Notes under the pieces: generated by a model | Told to the model about the DNA's origin: nothing | Databases searched by the model: none | The model's input: the letters and a program-made list of their open reading frames with translations, nothing else | NCBI RefSeq assembly: GCF_009811555.1 | Contig: NZ_BLIN01000005.1 | Span: forward strand, 2,117,501-2,181,500 | Source: Streptomyces caniferus | Lineage (GTDB): Bacteria > Actinomycetota > Actinomycetes > Streptomycetales > Streptomycetaceae | Reading direction: 5' to 3' | Length of the DNA stretch: 64,000 nt | Position numbers and translations under genes: made by a program | Shown here: piece by piece, positions 15,916 through 25,179 of the stretch | Position numbering within the stretch: position 1 is the stretch's first letter | How the letters are laid out: each line of letters opens with the position of its first letter

Positions 15916-17328
15916 ATGAGCGGCGGCGCGATCCCCCGGCTGATGATCGCCGCGCCGTCGTCGGGCGCGGGGAAGACGACGGTGGCCACCGGCCTGATGG
16001 CGGCGTTCGCCGAGGCCGGGCTCGTGGTGTCGCCGCACAAGGTGGGCCCGGACTACATCGATCCGGGCTACCACTCCCTGGCCACCGGCCGTCCCGGCCG
16101 CAATCTGGACGCCTATCTGTGCGGGCCCGACCGGATCGCGCCGCTGTTCCTGCACGGGGCGGCGGGCGCCGATCTCGCGCTCGTCGAGGGCGTGATGGGG
16201 CTGTTCGACGGGGCGTCCGGGAAGGGCGAGCTGTCCTCGACGGCGCAGGTGGCCAAGCTGCTGCGGGCACCGGTGGTGCTGGTGGTGGACGCGTCCTCGC
16301 AGTCGCGGTCGGTGGCCGCGCTGGTGCACGGCTTCGCCTCCTGGGACCCGGAGGTGCGGCTGGCCGGGGTGATCCTCAACAAGGTCGGCTCGGACCGGCA
16401 CGAGGAGCTGCTGCGGGAGGCGATGGACTCCTCCGGTGTGCCGGTGCTGGGCGCGCTGCACCGGGACGGGCGGGCCGGTACGCCGTCCCGTCACCTGGGC
16501 CTGGTGCCGGTCGCCGAACGGCGGGCCGACGCGGTGGAGTCGGTGGGCGAGCTGGCCGCGCGGGTCCGCGCGGGCTGCGATCTGGAGGCGCTGCTGGCGC
16601 TGGCGCGCACGGTGCCGGAGCTGCCGGACGCGCCCTGGGACCCGGCGGCGGAGCTGGCGTCGGCCGCGGGCGCGGGAATCGGGACCGGGACCGGGGTCTC
16701 CGCCCCGGAAAGGCCGCTGATCGCCGTCGCGGGCGGCGCCGCGTTCACCTTCTCGTACGCCGAGCACGCCGAGCTGCTGGCCGCCGCGGGCGCCGAGGTG
16801 GTCCCCTTCGACCCGCTGCGGGACGAACAACTGCCGCCCGGCACCCAGGGGCTGGTGATCGGCGGCGGCTTCCCGGAGATGTACGCACCGGATCTGTCGG
16901 CGAACGCGCCGCTGCGCGCGGCGGTGGCAACACTGGCCGCGTCCGGGGCGCCGGTCTCCGCCGAATGCGCCGGACTGCTCTACCTCTCCCGGTCGCTCGA
17001 CGGGAAGCCGATGTGCGGGGTGCTGCCCGCCGAGTCCCGGATGACCGAACGGCTCACCCTCGGCTACCGCGAGGCGGTGGCGCTGCGGGACAACGCGCTC
17101 GCGGCGGCCGGAACCCGGGTACGCGGCCACGAGTTCCACCGCACGGTGCTGGAGCCGGGCGCGGGCGCCGACCCGGCATGGGGGCTGACGCACCCGGAGC
17201 GCCGGGTGGAGGGCTTCGTGTCCGGCGGGGTGCACGCCTCGTACCTGCACGTGCACTGGGCCGCCGAACCGTCGCTGGCCGGACGGCTGGTGGCGAGCGC
17301 CGCGGCGGCCCGGGGCGCCGCCCGATGA
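15916..17328 (+). CDS. cobB: Cobyrinic acid (hydrogenobyrinic acid) a,c-diamide synthase
   Basis: This 470-residue glutamine- and ATP-dependent enzyme amidates the a and c carboxylates of the corrin ring. It has the N-terminal P-loop SSGAGKTT (15-22), then VSPHKVGPDYIDPGYH, and a C-terminal amidotransferase domain with Cys351 in AECAGLLYL. It begins 25 bp after cobO. Its TGA overlaps the ATG of a 33-codon ORF (ATGA at 17325-17328). Confidence 0.94.
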   Translation: MSGGAIPRLMIAAPSSGAGKTTVATGLMAAFAEAGLVVSPHKVGPDYIDPGYHSLATGRPGRNLDAYLCGPDRIAPLFLHGAAGADLALVEGVMGLFDGASGKGELSSTAQVAKLLRAPVVLVVDASSQSRSVAALVHGFASWDPEVRLAGVILNKVGSDRHEELLREAMDSSGVPVLGALHRDGRAGTPSRHLGLVPVAERRADAVESVGELAARVRAGCDLEALLALARTVPELPDAPWDPAAELASAAGAGIGTGTGVSAPERPLIAVAGGAAFTFSYAEHAELLAAAGAEVVPFDPLRDEQLPPGTQGLVIGGGFPEMYAPDLSANAPLRAAVATLAASGAPVSAECAGLLYLSRSLDGKPMCGVLPAESRMTERLTLGYREAVALRDNALAAAGTRVRGHEFHRTVLEPGAGADPAWGLTHPERRVEGFVSGGVHASYLHVHWAAEPSLAGRLVASAAAARGAAR

Positions 17329-17426
17329 CACGCGGGAGCGGCGGCGCGGGGCCCGGGGCCCCCGCCGTCCCCGGTACGCGGCGCACGGCCGCGGAGACCG
17401 CCGGACCGCCCGGCGGCGCGGGATGA
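17325..17426 (+). CDS. 33-codon micro-ORF bridging cobB and the cbiG-type gene
   Basis: This ORF starts in an ATGA overlap with the cobB stop and ends in an ATGA overlap with the next gene's start. The product is a low-complexity Gly/Pro/Ala/Thr peptide with no family match I recognise. The double overlap suggests that it carries translating ribosomes across a 94-bp gap, or is the remnant of a lost gene. It is open in frame, but peptide accumulation is unproven. Confidence 0.45.
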   Translation: MTRGSGGAGPGAPAVPGTRRTAAETAGPPGGAG

Positions 17427-18049
17427 CCAGCCGGGCGGCCGACGAGGCACCCGGGGCAGGCGACACCGGCACCGCCGGCGCACCGCTCGCGCCGCTGGTC
17501 GCCGGCGTCGGGGCACGCCGCGGCGTCCCGGTCTCCGAGGTGCTGGAGCTGATCGCGGCCAGTTGCGCGGCGGCGGGGTACGCCCCCCACCAGGTCGTCG
17601 CGCTGGCGACGGTGGCGGCCAAGGCGGCCGAGCCGGGGCTGACCGGGGCGGCGCGCGCGCTGGGAGTGCCGCTGCGGTCGTTCCCGGCGGCGGCCCTGGC
17701 GGCCGTCCGGGTACCGGAGCCGTCCACGGCCGCGGCGGCCGCCGTGGGGACGCCGAGCGTGGCCGAGGCGGCCGCGCTGCTGGCCGCGGGGCCGGGGGCC
17801 GTCCTGGCCGCCGGCAAGCGGAAGTCGGCGCCGCCGGCCCGGGCGACCTGTGCGCTCGCCGGACCCGCTGTAACGGACAACGGGGCCCTTACCGCTGGTA
17901 GGGAGGGAGCGGCCGCCGTGCCCTCGGCCGGGGCGGTTATCGTCATGGCCTCCCCCAACCCGCCCCGCCGTGGCCCGGATCGGCGGACGGCGGTCGTCGG
18001 CGACCCGGCGCCCGACAGCGCACCCCCCGGTACCAAGGAGACCCAGTGA
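17423..18049 (+). CDS. CobE/CbiG C-terminal domain protein
   Basis: The first 130 of 208 residues match the CbiG C-terminal/CobE fold: VAGVGARRGVPVSEVLELI at about 30-48, TVAAKAAEPGL, then LGVPLRSFPAAAL. In CbiG this domain helps ring contraction in cobalt-precorrin-5A; stand-alone CobE accompanies the aerobic pathway. The C-terminal 70 residues are Pro/Ala-rich and probably disordered. ATGA and GTGA overlaps join it to both neighbours. Confidence 0.8.
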   Translation: MTSRAADEAPGAGDTGTAGAPLAPLVAGVGARRGVPVSEVLELIAASCAAAGYAPHQVVALATVAAKAAEPGLTGAARALGVPLRSFPAAALAAVRVPEPSTAAAAAVGTPSVAEAAALLAAGPGAVLAAGKRKSAPPARATCALAGPAVTDNGALTAGREGAAAVPSAGAVIVMASPNPPRRGPDRRTAVVGDPAPDSAPPGTKETQ

Positions 18050-18957
18050 CCACTCCTCCCGCACTGCTCATCGCCGGTCACGGCACCCGTGACGAAGGCG
18101 GGGCCGAGGCCCTGCGCGCGCTGGTGCGTACCCTCGGCGAGCGTCACCCCGAAGTGCCCGTCGCCGGCGGGTTCTTCGGCGTCCCGGCCTCTCCCCTGCC
18201 GCTGGGCGACGCCGTCGACGGGCTCGTCGCGCGGGGCGCGACCCGGCTCGCCGTCATACCGCTGCTGCTGGCCCCGACCGGCCCGGTACCGGAGGCGCTG
18301 CCCACCGCACTGGAGCGGGCGGCGGAGCGCCACCCGGGGCTCGGCTACACCTGCGGCGCCGAACTGGGGCCGCACCCCAAGGTGCTCGACGTACTGGAGC
18401 GCCGACTGGACGAGGTGCTGGGCGGCGGCGCCCGCCGGCCCGAGGACCGGGCCCGGACCACGGTGCTGCTGGTGGGGCGCGGCGCCTCCGATCCGTACGC
18501 CAATGCCGAGGTGGCACGGGCCGCGCGGCTGCTGTGGGAGGGGCGCGGCCTCGCGGGTGTGGAGACCGCGTTCGTCTCGCAGGCGGCGCCCGATGTGCCC
18601 GCGGGCCTGGACCGGTGCCGGACCCTGGCGGCCGCGGCGGCAGCCGGCCGGCCGGGCCGGATCGTGGTCCTGCCCTACTTCTTCTTCCCCGGCGGCCTGC
18701 TGGAGCGGCTGCGGATGCAGGCCGAGGGCTGGGCCGCGGCGTACCCCGGCACGGAGGTGATCGTCGCGGCGGCGCTCGGCGCGGAGTCCGAGGTCGCCGA
18801 GGCGGTCATGGAGCGCTACCGCGCGACGGTGGCGGACGGCCCGCTGCCGGACGGCGCGTCGTGCGGGTGCCGGGCGGCGGCGGAGGACGCCCGGCAGACG
18901 GACGGCGACGCGGTGCCGCGGCGCGCTCCGGTGGCGACGGACGCCGGGGAGCGGTGA
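18046..18957 (+). CDS. CbiX/sirohydrochlorin chelatase-like protein
   Basis: This 303-residue protein starts at a GTG overlapping the previous stop (GTGA). It has the chelatase repeat: AGHGTR with the metal-binding His12, VIPLLLAPTGPV, then a second half with VGRGASDPYANAE and VVLPYFFFPG. CbiX enzymes insert cobalt or iron into sirohydrochlorin; in an operon with the ChlI/ChlD chelatase its exact role (early cobalt insertion or another tetrapyrrole step) is unclear. The C-terminus carries SCGCR, a possible metal or cluster site, before a charged tail. Confidence 0.85.
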   Translation: MTTPPALLIAGHGTRDEGGAEALRALVRTLGERHPEVPVAGGFFGVPASPLPLGDAVDGLVARGATRLAVIPLLLAPTGPVPEALPTALERAAERHPGLGYTCGAELGPHPKVLDVLERRLDEVLGGGARRPEDRARTTVLLVGRGASDPYANAEVARAARLLWEGRGLAGVETAFVSQAAPDVPAGLDRCRTLAAAAAAGRPGRIVVLPYFFFPGGLLERLRMQAEGWAAAYPGTEVIVAAALGAESEVAEAVMERYRATVADGPLPDGASCGCRAAAEDARQTDGDAVPRRAPVATDAGER

Positions 18958-18959
18958 GC

Positions 18960-20051
18960 ATGCCGGCGCACACCGGGCCCGCACCGCTCCGGCCCCCCGG
19001 CCGGGACGCCCCGCCCCACGAGCCCGATCTGCGGCACCACGGCGACGCCGAAGTACGGGGCGCGGACGGCGGGTTGACGGATCTGGCGGTCAATGTCCGC
19101 ACCGGCACTCCCCCGGCCTGGCTCAAGACCAGGATCGCCGCGTCGCTGGACACGCTCGCCGCGTACCCCGACGGTGGCGCGGCACGCCGGGCGGTCGCGG
19201 CCCGGCACGGCCTGCCCGTGGAACGGGTGTTGCTGACGGCGGGGGCGGCGGAGGCGTTCGTGCTGATCGCCCGCGCCGTACGGGCCCGCCGGCCGGTCGT
19301 GGTGCATCCGCAGTTCACCGAGCCCGAAGCGGCGCTGCGGGACGCCGGGCACGAGGTCGCGCGGGTGCTGCTCGACGCGCGCGACGGCTTCCGGCTGGAT
19401 CCGGCCGCGGTGCCCGAGGACGCCGATCTGGTCGTCGTGGGCAACCCCACCAACCCCACCTCGGTCCTGCACCCGGCAGAGGTGCTGGCCCGGTTGGCGC
19501 GGCCCGGCCGGACGCTGGTGGTGGACGAGGCCTTCATGGACGCGGTGCCCGGTGAGCGGGAGGCGCTGGCCGGCCGCACGGACCTGCCGGGTCTGGTCGT
19601 GCTGCGCAGCCTCACCAAGACCTGGGGGCTGGCCGGACTGCGGATCGGCTACGCGCTGGCCGCCCCGGACACCGTCGCCGCCCTGGAGCGGGCGCAGCCG
19701 CTGTGGCCGGTCTCCACTCCGGCGCTGGCCGCCGCCGAGGCGTGCTGTACACCCCGGGCGCTGGCGGAGGCGGAGGCGGCGGCCCGGGAGATCGCCGTGG
19801 ACCGGGCCCATCTGCTGGCCCGGCTGGGCGAGTTCGGGCAGATCCGGGCGGCCGCCCCGGCGGCGGGCCCGTTCGTGCTGATCCGGCTGCCGGAGGCGGA
19901 CGCGGTACGGGCCGCGCTGCGGGCCCGCGGCTTCGCGGTGCGCCGCGGTGACACCTTCCCCGGCCTGGGCCCCGACTGGCTGCGCCTCGCGGTGCGGGAC
20001 CGGGCCACGACGGACCGGTTCGCGGCGGCGCTGGGCGAGGTGCTCACGTAG
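18960..20051 (+). CDS. cobC: CobC-type PLP-dependent aminotransferase-fold protein
   Basis: This 363-residue fold type I PLP enzyme resembles histidinol-phosphate aminotransferase. The Schiff-base lysine is Lys220 in SLTKTWGLAGLRIGYAL, and NPTNPT and VVDEAFMDAV bind the cofactor. In cobalamin operons it corresponds to CobC, or to the threonine-phosphate decarboxylase that supplies aminopropanol phosphate to CobD. ATG 18960 has GGGGAG eight bases upstream; the GTG at 18954 overlaps the previous stop but sits too close to that site. It ends the operon. Confidence 0.82.
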   Translation: MPAHTGPAPLRPPGRDAPPHEPDLRHHGDAEVRGADGGLTDLAVNVRTGTPPAWLKTRIAASLDTLAAYPDGGAARRAVAARHGLPVERVLLTAGAAEAFVLIARAVRARRPVVVHPQFTEPEAALRDAGHEVARVLLDARDGFRLDPAAVPEDADLVVVGNPTNPTSVLHPAEVLARLARPGRTLVVDEAFMDAVPGEREALAGRTDLPGLVVLRSLTKTWGLAGLRIGYALAAPDTVAALERAQPLWPVSTPALAAAEACCTPRALAEAEAAAREIAVDRAHLLARLGEFGQIRAAAPAAGPFVLIRLPEADAVRAALRARGFAVRRGDTFPGLGPDWLRLAVRDRATTDRFAAALGEVLT

Positions 20052-20127
20052 CGGCCGCACGGGTTCTCCGGTGGTCCTCGCCGGGGTCCCGCACACACCA
20101 CGTTTCGTGGGCCCCCGGCGAGGGTGA

Positions 20128-20168
20128 GGTGCGCCGTACCGGCTGTCCATGGCCCGGTACGGCGCACC
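20128..20168. terminator. Terminator after the cobalamin operon
   Basis: A perfect 15-bp inverted repeat (20128-20142 and 20154-20168, 11-nt loop) lies between the convergent cobC-like gene and the LAETG gene. No T tract follows, as is usual in Streptomyces; it probably works in both directions. Confidence 0.85.
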
Positions 20169-20225
20169 CCGGCCGTACCCCGCGCGCGACGCCCCCACAG
20201 CACCGGGCGCGGTGTACGGGGTCCG

Positions 20226-21218
20226 TCAGCCGCGGCCGCCCGGTGCGGCGTTGCGGCGCCGGCGGGCGTAGCCGACCGATCCGGCCCCCACGGCGACCAG
20301 CAGGGCCGCGCCCCCGGCGAGGTACGGGGCGGCCGAACTGCCGCCGGTCTCCGCGAGGTTCTGGGTGCTGGGCCGCGAACCGGTCCCGGTCACCTCGGTG
20401 TCCCCGGCCGGCTTGGTGTCCCCGGCCGGCTTGGTGCCGCCGGTGGTGCCGCCGGAGCCGTTGTGCTCGGGCGCCTTGACGCCCGGCGCGGTGCACCCGG
20501 CGTGGGCCAGCGTGACCCGGCCGTGCACCTCGGCGACGCCGAGCTTCAACGGGTTGAGGGAGACCTTCAGGTCGAGCGCGGTGGCCGCGGCGCTCTTGGA
20601 CAGGACACTCTTCCGGGACAGGTCGAGCCGCACCTGGCCCACGCCCGGCACCTTGACGTCCGTCGTACCGCCCGCGGTGAGCCGGACCCGCTTGCCCAGG
20701 ACGCGGACGTCGCCCAGTACGTTCGCCTCCGCCCGGGGCCGCTCGCCCGCCTCGCACACCGCCTTGGCGGTGACCTGCTGGACCTCGATCAGGGACAGCA
20801 GTGCCAGGCCGGGCAGCCGCACCTTCGCCTTCACGAGGTTGGCGTAGCCCTCGGTCCTGCCGTGGCCGGCGGTGGCCCGTGCGGTGGCGGCATCGGCGCG
20901 CAGCACGCTGAACGGCCGGCCGTGGTCGATGCCGTCGAGGCGGACGGTGAGCGCGGTTTTGGCGGCCGAGGCCGGGGCGTGCACCTCGTTCAGGGCGGCG
21001 TTCAGCGGGACGTCGAGCGTCTTGTGGAGCAGCCCGACGTTCAGGCCGGTGCGCAGCACGACCGCGTCGGCGGTGCCGCGGGCCGCGCCGTGGTCTCCGG
21101 TGGCATGCGCGGGGACGGCGCCGAGCAGGAGGGCGGAGCCGGCCGTGAGCGCGGTGGCGACGAAGGTCGCGGCGAGGCGTCGGGGCATGCCGGAGGAGCA
21201 GGTGGGACTGGTGGACAC
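20226..21218 (-). CDS. Secreted LAETG sortase-substrate protein
   Basis: This 330-residue protein has an N-terminal signal peptide ending near AVPAHA and a C-terminal sorting signal: LAETG, a hydrophobic helix, then YARRRR. Streptomyces class E sortases anchor LAXTG proteins to peptidoglycan. The middle is a beta-rich region of unknown function; before the signal is a Thr/Gly/Pro linker with repeated KPAGDT. I chose GTG 21218; ATG 21188 (MPRRLAATF) would also give a usable signal peptide. From memory it matches the S. coelicolor wall protein SCO1860. The role is unknown. Confidence 0.8.
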   Translation of the reverse strand: MSTSPTCSSGMPRRLAATFVATALTAGSALLLGAVPAHATGDHGAARGTADAVVLRTGLNVGLLHKTLDVPLNAALNEVHAPASAAKTALTVRLDGIDHGRPFSVLRADAATARATAGHGRTEGYANLVKAKVRLPGLALLSLIEVQQVTAKAVCEAGERPRAEANVLGDVRVLGKRVRLTAGGTTDVKVPGVGQVRLDLSRKSVLSKSAAATALDLKVSLNPLKLGVAEVHGRVTLAHAGCTAPGVKAPEHNGSGGTTGGTKPAGDTKPAGDTEVTGTGSRPSTQNLAETGGSSAAPYLAGGAALLVAVGAGSVGYARRRRNAAPGGRG

Positions 21219-21494
21219 GTGTGTGGAACCCTCACAGGAGAAATGGAGCCGCCGGCCGCGCCAATGGGGGACATCACGCGGGCCGACGACCTCGACCCGC
21301 ACATCGTGTCCGCACGGAGGGTGAACGGGCAGCCACGTGACGTCAGTTCATCCCAATGGGTGGTTTCCGCGCATTTATTCGATTCCTGCGACACGGGGCA
21401 CCACCCCCGCAACAGCGGCCCCACCGTCCGGGTGACCCGGGTTGACCAGGCCGGTGGCGCCGGGTCACCCCTTCGGGCACCCCGGCGCCACCCC

Positions 21495-22595
21495 CTAGCC
21501 CACGACCTGCCCGCGCAGCACCACCCGCCGCGGCGCGGCCAGCACCCGGACGTCCTCGCGCGGATCGCTCCCGTAGACCACCAGGTCCGCCGGAGCGCCC
21601 TCGGTGAGGCCGGGGCGGCCGAGCCACTCCCTGGCACCCCAGGTGGTGGCGGAGAGGGCCGCCACGGCGGGCAGACCGGCCCGGGTCAGCTCGGCGACCT
21701 CCTCGGCGACCAGGCCGTGGGCGAGCGAGCCGCCGGCGTCCGTACCGGCGAAGACGGGCACGCCCGCGTCGTAGGCCGCCCGTACGGTGTCGTAGCGGCG
21801 CGCGTGCAGGCGCCGCATATGGTCCGCCCAGCGCGGGAACTTCCCCGCGCCGCCGTCCGCGAGCCGCGGGAACGTGGCGATGTTGACGAGCGTGGGCACG
21901 ATGGCCACGCCCCGCTCCGCGAACAGCGGGATGGTGTCCTCGGTGAGCCCGGTGGCGTGCTCGATGCAGTCGATGCCGGCCTCGACGAGCGGGGCGAGGG
22001 TGTCCTCGGCGAAACAGTGGGCCGTGACCCGGGCGCCCAGCCGGTGGGCCTCGGCGATGGCCGCCTCGACCGCGCCACGGGGCCAGCAGGCCTCCAGATC
22101 GCCCGTGGAGCGGTCGATCCAGTCGCCGACGAGCTTGACCCAGCCGTCGCCGCGGCGGGCCTCCTGGGCGACGTAGGCGACCAGGTCCTCGGGCTCGATC
22201 TCGTGCGCGTAGTTGCGGATGTAGCGCTTGGTACGGGCGATGTGGCGGCCGGCGCGGATGATCCGCGGCAGATCCTCGCGGTCGTCGACCCAGCGGGTGT
22301 CGGAGGGGGATCCGGCGTCGCGGATCAGCAGCGTGCCGGCGTCACGGTCGGTGAGCGCCTGTTTCTCACTGGTGGGGGCGTCCACCGGGCCGTGTGCGTC
22401 CAGGCCCACGTGGCAGTGGGCGTCGACCAGGCCGGGCAGCACCCAGCCCGTCACGGTGGTGGCATCCCGTGCCATGGCCGGCCGGTCGAAGGTGACCCGG
22501 CCGCCGACGACCCACAGCTCGTCGCGCACGTCGTCCGGCCCGACGAGGACCCTCCCCTTGAGGTGCAGCACCGCACCTTCGCTCATGGACGTCAT
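21495..22595 (-). CDS. Metal-dependent amidohydrolase
   Basis: This 366-residue protein has the full amidohydrolase TIM-barrel motif set: HCH in VDAHCHVG (near 60), the probable carboxylated lysine in WVKLVGDW (near 155), AHCF, IEHATG and the catalytic Asp in FAGTDAGG (near 290). It resembles imidazolonepropionase- and prolidase-type hydrolases; the substrate is not evident. A TAAAGT hexamer lies 7-12 bases before the ATG at 22595 with no ribosome site, so the mRNA may be leaderless. The in-frame ATG at 22586 is an alternative start. It is divergent from the ectoine operon. Confidence 0.85.
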   Translation of the reverse strand: MTSMSEGAVLHLKGRVLVGPDDVRDELWVVGGRVTFDRPAMARDATTVTGWVLPGLVDAHCHVGLDAHGPVDAPTSEKQALTDRDAGTLLIRDAGSPSDTRWVDDREDLPRIIRAGRHIARTKRYIRNYAHEIEPEDLVAYVAQEARRGDGWVKLVGDWIDRSTGDLEACWPRGAVEAAIAEAHRLGARVTAHCFAEDTLAPLVEAGIDCIEHATGLTEDTIPLFAERGVAIVPTLVNIATFPRLADGGAGKFPRWADHMRRLHARRYDTVRAAYDAGVPVFAGTDAGGSLAHGLVAEEVAELTRAGLPAVAALSATTWGAREWLGRPGLTEGAPADLVVYGSDPREDVRVLAAPRRVVLRGQVVG

Positions 22596-23161
22596 ACAGG
22601 CACTTTAGGCGGCGTCACACCGCGTACGGACGCGGCGGTCGCGCGCGCTGTGCGTCCGCATTCCCCCGGCCGTTTCCCGGAAAGCCGTCACCCCGCCGCA
22701 CTTTTCGCCGCCGTCGCTCTCCGTAGAGAATCCGTACGTTCCGTGCACGGCTTTGCATACGCCCCCCACACGCTTCCGGACATCATCCGGCGCATGTTCT
22801 CGGAAGTCTTGCCACGGGCTTGCCGCACAGGTTTCGATGGGCCTTGCGCCGAACCTTCAGGGGGCGAATTCCCATTTCCTTGGAGTACAGCTTCCCGTAT
22901 TCTTCTGCCCGCTTTTCTGCACCTCAAACGCCAAGATTTTGCGGGTGGCAAGTTCCGTAATTCGGACGGATCTCGTGGGTGTTACGGAGCTGTGACCGAC
23001 TACACAACGTGTCCGTTTTACCCCGAACATCCTGGTCAAATGAGGGCATACCGCGGTGGCATCGCGCGGACGGGCGCCCCCGCGCGATAACACATCTTCG
23101 GCGCTTCCGTAACCCCTGCCCACGATGCAATTTCCTTTTTCCCTGGGTAAATTTAATTTCT
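22596..23161. other. AT-enriched regulatory region upstream of ectA
   Basis: These 566 bp are visibly poorer in GC than the genes on either side, especially 22850-23160. No ORF with coding bias or a ribosome site was found on either strand. The ect promoter must lie here: the last 35 bases before ectA are AT-rich (TAAATT, TTTAAT) with no Shine-Dalgarno sequence. A long, AT-rich control region would suit osmotic or heat control, but that is inference. Confidence 0.55.
22602..22607 (-). promoter_or_regulatory. Possible leaderless -10 element of the amidohydrolase gene
   Basis: On the minus strand TAAAGT occupies -12 to -7 relative to the A of ATG 22595, the spacing of a leaderless promoter. 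No convincing -35 element is present. Confidence 0.35.
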
Positions 23162-23728
23162 ATGACCGCCGCACAAGCAGACCATGCAGGTGCCCGAAGC
23201 GATATCAGAGAATTTCCGGAGGGCTTCAAGCTCGACACCCCACGCGTGGAGGACGGAGCCGCGATCTGGCGTATCGCCCGCGACTCGAAGGCGCTGGACC
23301 TCAACTCCTCCTACAGCTACCTCCTGTGGTGTCGCGACTTCGCCGCCACCTCCGTAGTCGCGCGCGACGCGGAGGGCGAGCCGGCCGCCTTCGTCACCGG
23401 ATACATCCGCCCCGAGCGCCCGGACACCCTCGTCGTCTGGCAGGTCGCCGTCGACGACGCGCACCGTGGCCAGGGGCTCGCGGCCGCGCTCCTGGACGGG
23501 CTCAGCGCCCGGGCCGGGAAGGAGCTGGGCATGCGTTTCGTCGAGACCACCATCACCCCCGACAACGCCGCGTCCAACCGGTTGTTCGCGTCCTTCGCCG
23601 AGCGGCACTCAGTGCCGATCAAGCGTGAGGTGCTCTTCGACGCGGGGCTGTTCCCGGAGCAGGGCCACGAGCCGGAGGTACTGCACCTCATCGGCCCGTT
23701 CGAGCCACCAGCCCGCCCGGAGCACTGA
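23162..23728 (+). CDS. ectA: L-2,4-diaminobutyrate N-acetyltransferase
   Basis: This 188-residue GNAT enzyme acetylates L-2,4-diaminobutyrate with acetyl-CoA, the second step of ectoine synthesis. It shows LNSSYSYLLWCRDF, the acetyl-CoA pyrophosphate loop AHRGQGLAAALL and TITPDNAASNRLF. The frame runs 61 codons further upstream, but ATG 23162 matches family starts. There is no clear ribosome site. It heads ectABCD and is 136 bp before ectB. Confidence 0.95.
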   Translation: MTAAQADHAGARSDIREFPEGFKLDTPRVEDGAAIWRIARDSKALDLNSSYSYLLWCRDFAATSVVARDAEGEPAAFVTGYIRPERPDTLVVWQVAVDDAHRGQGLAAALLDGLSARAGKELGMRFVETTITPDNAASNRLFASFAERHSVPIKREVLFDAGLFPEQGHEPEVLHLIGPFEPPARPEH

Positions 23729-23864
23729 CGCCCCAGGACCGCTGCGGCCCCCGTGCCGCAGTGGCCACGCGGGACCCGGCACCACACCCGTGACACCGCC
23801 GGTACCGCCCAGCCCCCACAGACTTCCTGATCCTTTTTCGCCACTCATCTCCCAGGAGCATGTT

Positions 23865-25133
23865 GTGACCATCACCCAGCCCGACCTGAGCGTCTTCGAG
23901 ACCGTGGAGTCCGAGGTCCGCAGCTACTGCCGTAGCTGGCCCACCGTGTTCGACCGCGCGCAGGGCAGCCGCATGACCGACGAGGACGGCCACACCTACC
24001 TCGACTTCTTCGCCGGGGCCGGATCGCTCAACTACGGCCACAACAACCCGGTCCTCAAACGCGCCCTGATCGACTACATCGAGCGGGACGGCGTCACCCA
24101 CGGCCTGGACATGTCCACCACGGCCAAGCGGGCGTTCCTGGAGTCCTTCCAGAACATCATCCTGCGGCCGCGCGACCTGCCCTACAAGGTCATGTTCCCG
24201 GGCCCGACGGGCGCCAACTCCGTCGAGGCCGCGCTCAAGCTGGCCCGTAAGGTCAAGGGCCGCGAGTCGATCGTGTCCTTCACCAACGCCTTCCACGGCA
24301 TGTCGCTGGGCGCCCTCGCCGTCACCGGCAACTCCATGAAGCGGGCCGGCGCCGGCATCCCGCTGGTGCACGGCACCCCGATGCCGTTCGACAACTACCT
24401 CGAGGGCACCTACCCGGACTTCCTGTGGTTCGAGCGGCTGCTGGAGGACCAGGGCTCCGGCCTGAACACCCCCGCCGCCGTGATCGTCGAGACGGTCCAG
24501 GGCGAGGGCGGCATCAATGTCGCCCGCGCCGAGTGGCTGCGCGCCCTCGCCGACCTCTGCGAGCGCTGGGACATGCTGCTCATCGTCGACGACATCCAGA
24601 TGGGCTGCGGCCGTACGGGTGCCTTCTTCTCCTTCGAGGAGGCGGGCATCGTGCCGGACATCGTCACCGTCTCGAAGTCCATCAGCGGCTACGGCCTGCC
24701 GCTCGCGCTGACCCTGTTCAAGCCTGAGCTGGACATCTGGGAGCCGGGCGAGCACAACGGCACCTTCCGCGGCAACAACCCCGCGTTCGTCACCGCCGCC
24801 GCCGCGCTGGACACCTACTGGGCCGACGGCCAGATGGAGAAGCAGACTCTCGCCCGCGGTGAGATCGTCGAAGCACACCTGAAGGCCATCGTCGAGGAGC
24901 ACCCCGAAGCCATCGCCGAGTACCGCGGCCGCGGTCTCGTGTGGGGCCTGGAGTGCATCGACAAGAGCCTTGCCAACAAGATCGCCAAGCGCGCCTACGA
25001 GCTGGGTCTGCTGATCGAGACCTCCGGCCCGGAGAGCGAGGTCGTCAAGCTGCTTCCCGCGCTGACGACCACACCCGAGGAGCTGGACGAGGGCCTTCGC
25101 GTCCTCGCCCGCGCGGTCCGCGACTGCGCCTGA
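23865..25133 (+). CDS. ectB: Diaminobutyrate-2-oxoglutarate aminotransferase
   Basis: This 422-residue class III PLP aminotransferase makes L-2,4-diaminobutyrate from aspartate semialdehyde and glutamate, the first ectoine step. [16 protein letters not shown] and [14 protein letters not shown] are typical; [13 protein letters not shown] holds the PLP-binding Asp, and Lys271 in [11 protein letters not shown] forms the Schiff base. GTG 23865 follows AGGAG by about seven bases. Confidence 0.96.
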   Translation: MTITQPDLSVFETVESEVRSYCRSWPTVFDRAQGSRMTDEDGHTYLDFFAGAGSLNYGHNNPVLKRALIDYIERDGVTHGLDMSTTAKRAFLESFQNIILRPRDLPYKVMFPGPTGANSVEAALKLARKVKGRESIVSFTNAFHGMSLGALAVTGNSMKRAGAGIPLVHGTPMPFDNYLEGTYPDFLWFERLLEDQGSGLNTPAAVIVETVQGEGGINVARAEWLRALADLCERWDMLLIVDDIQMGCGRTGAFFSFEEAGIVPDIVTVSKSISGYGLPLALTLFKPELDIWEPGEHNGTFRGNNPAFVTAAAALDTYWADGQMEKQTLARGEIVEAHLKAIVEEHPEAIAEYRGRGLVWGLECIDKSLANKIAKRAYELGLLIETSGPESEVVKLLPALTTTPEELDEGLRVLARAVRDCA

Positions 25134-25179
25134 CCACTCCAGAGCTCCTTACCGTTCCACAGAAAGGCACCGAGTCACC

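Noticed and set aside
15838..18984. 1048-codon minus-strand open frame
   Set aside because: Antisense to cobB, cbiG and cbiX genes; Arg/Gly/Gln-rich with no domain.
22688..23123. Minus-strand ORFs upstream of ectA
   Set aside because: No ribosome site, no third-position bias and no recognisable motif in this AT-enriched stretch.
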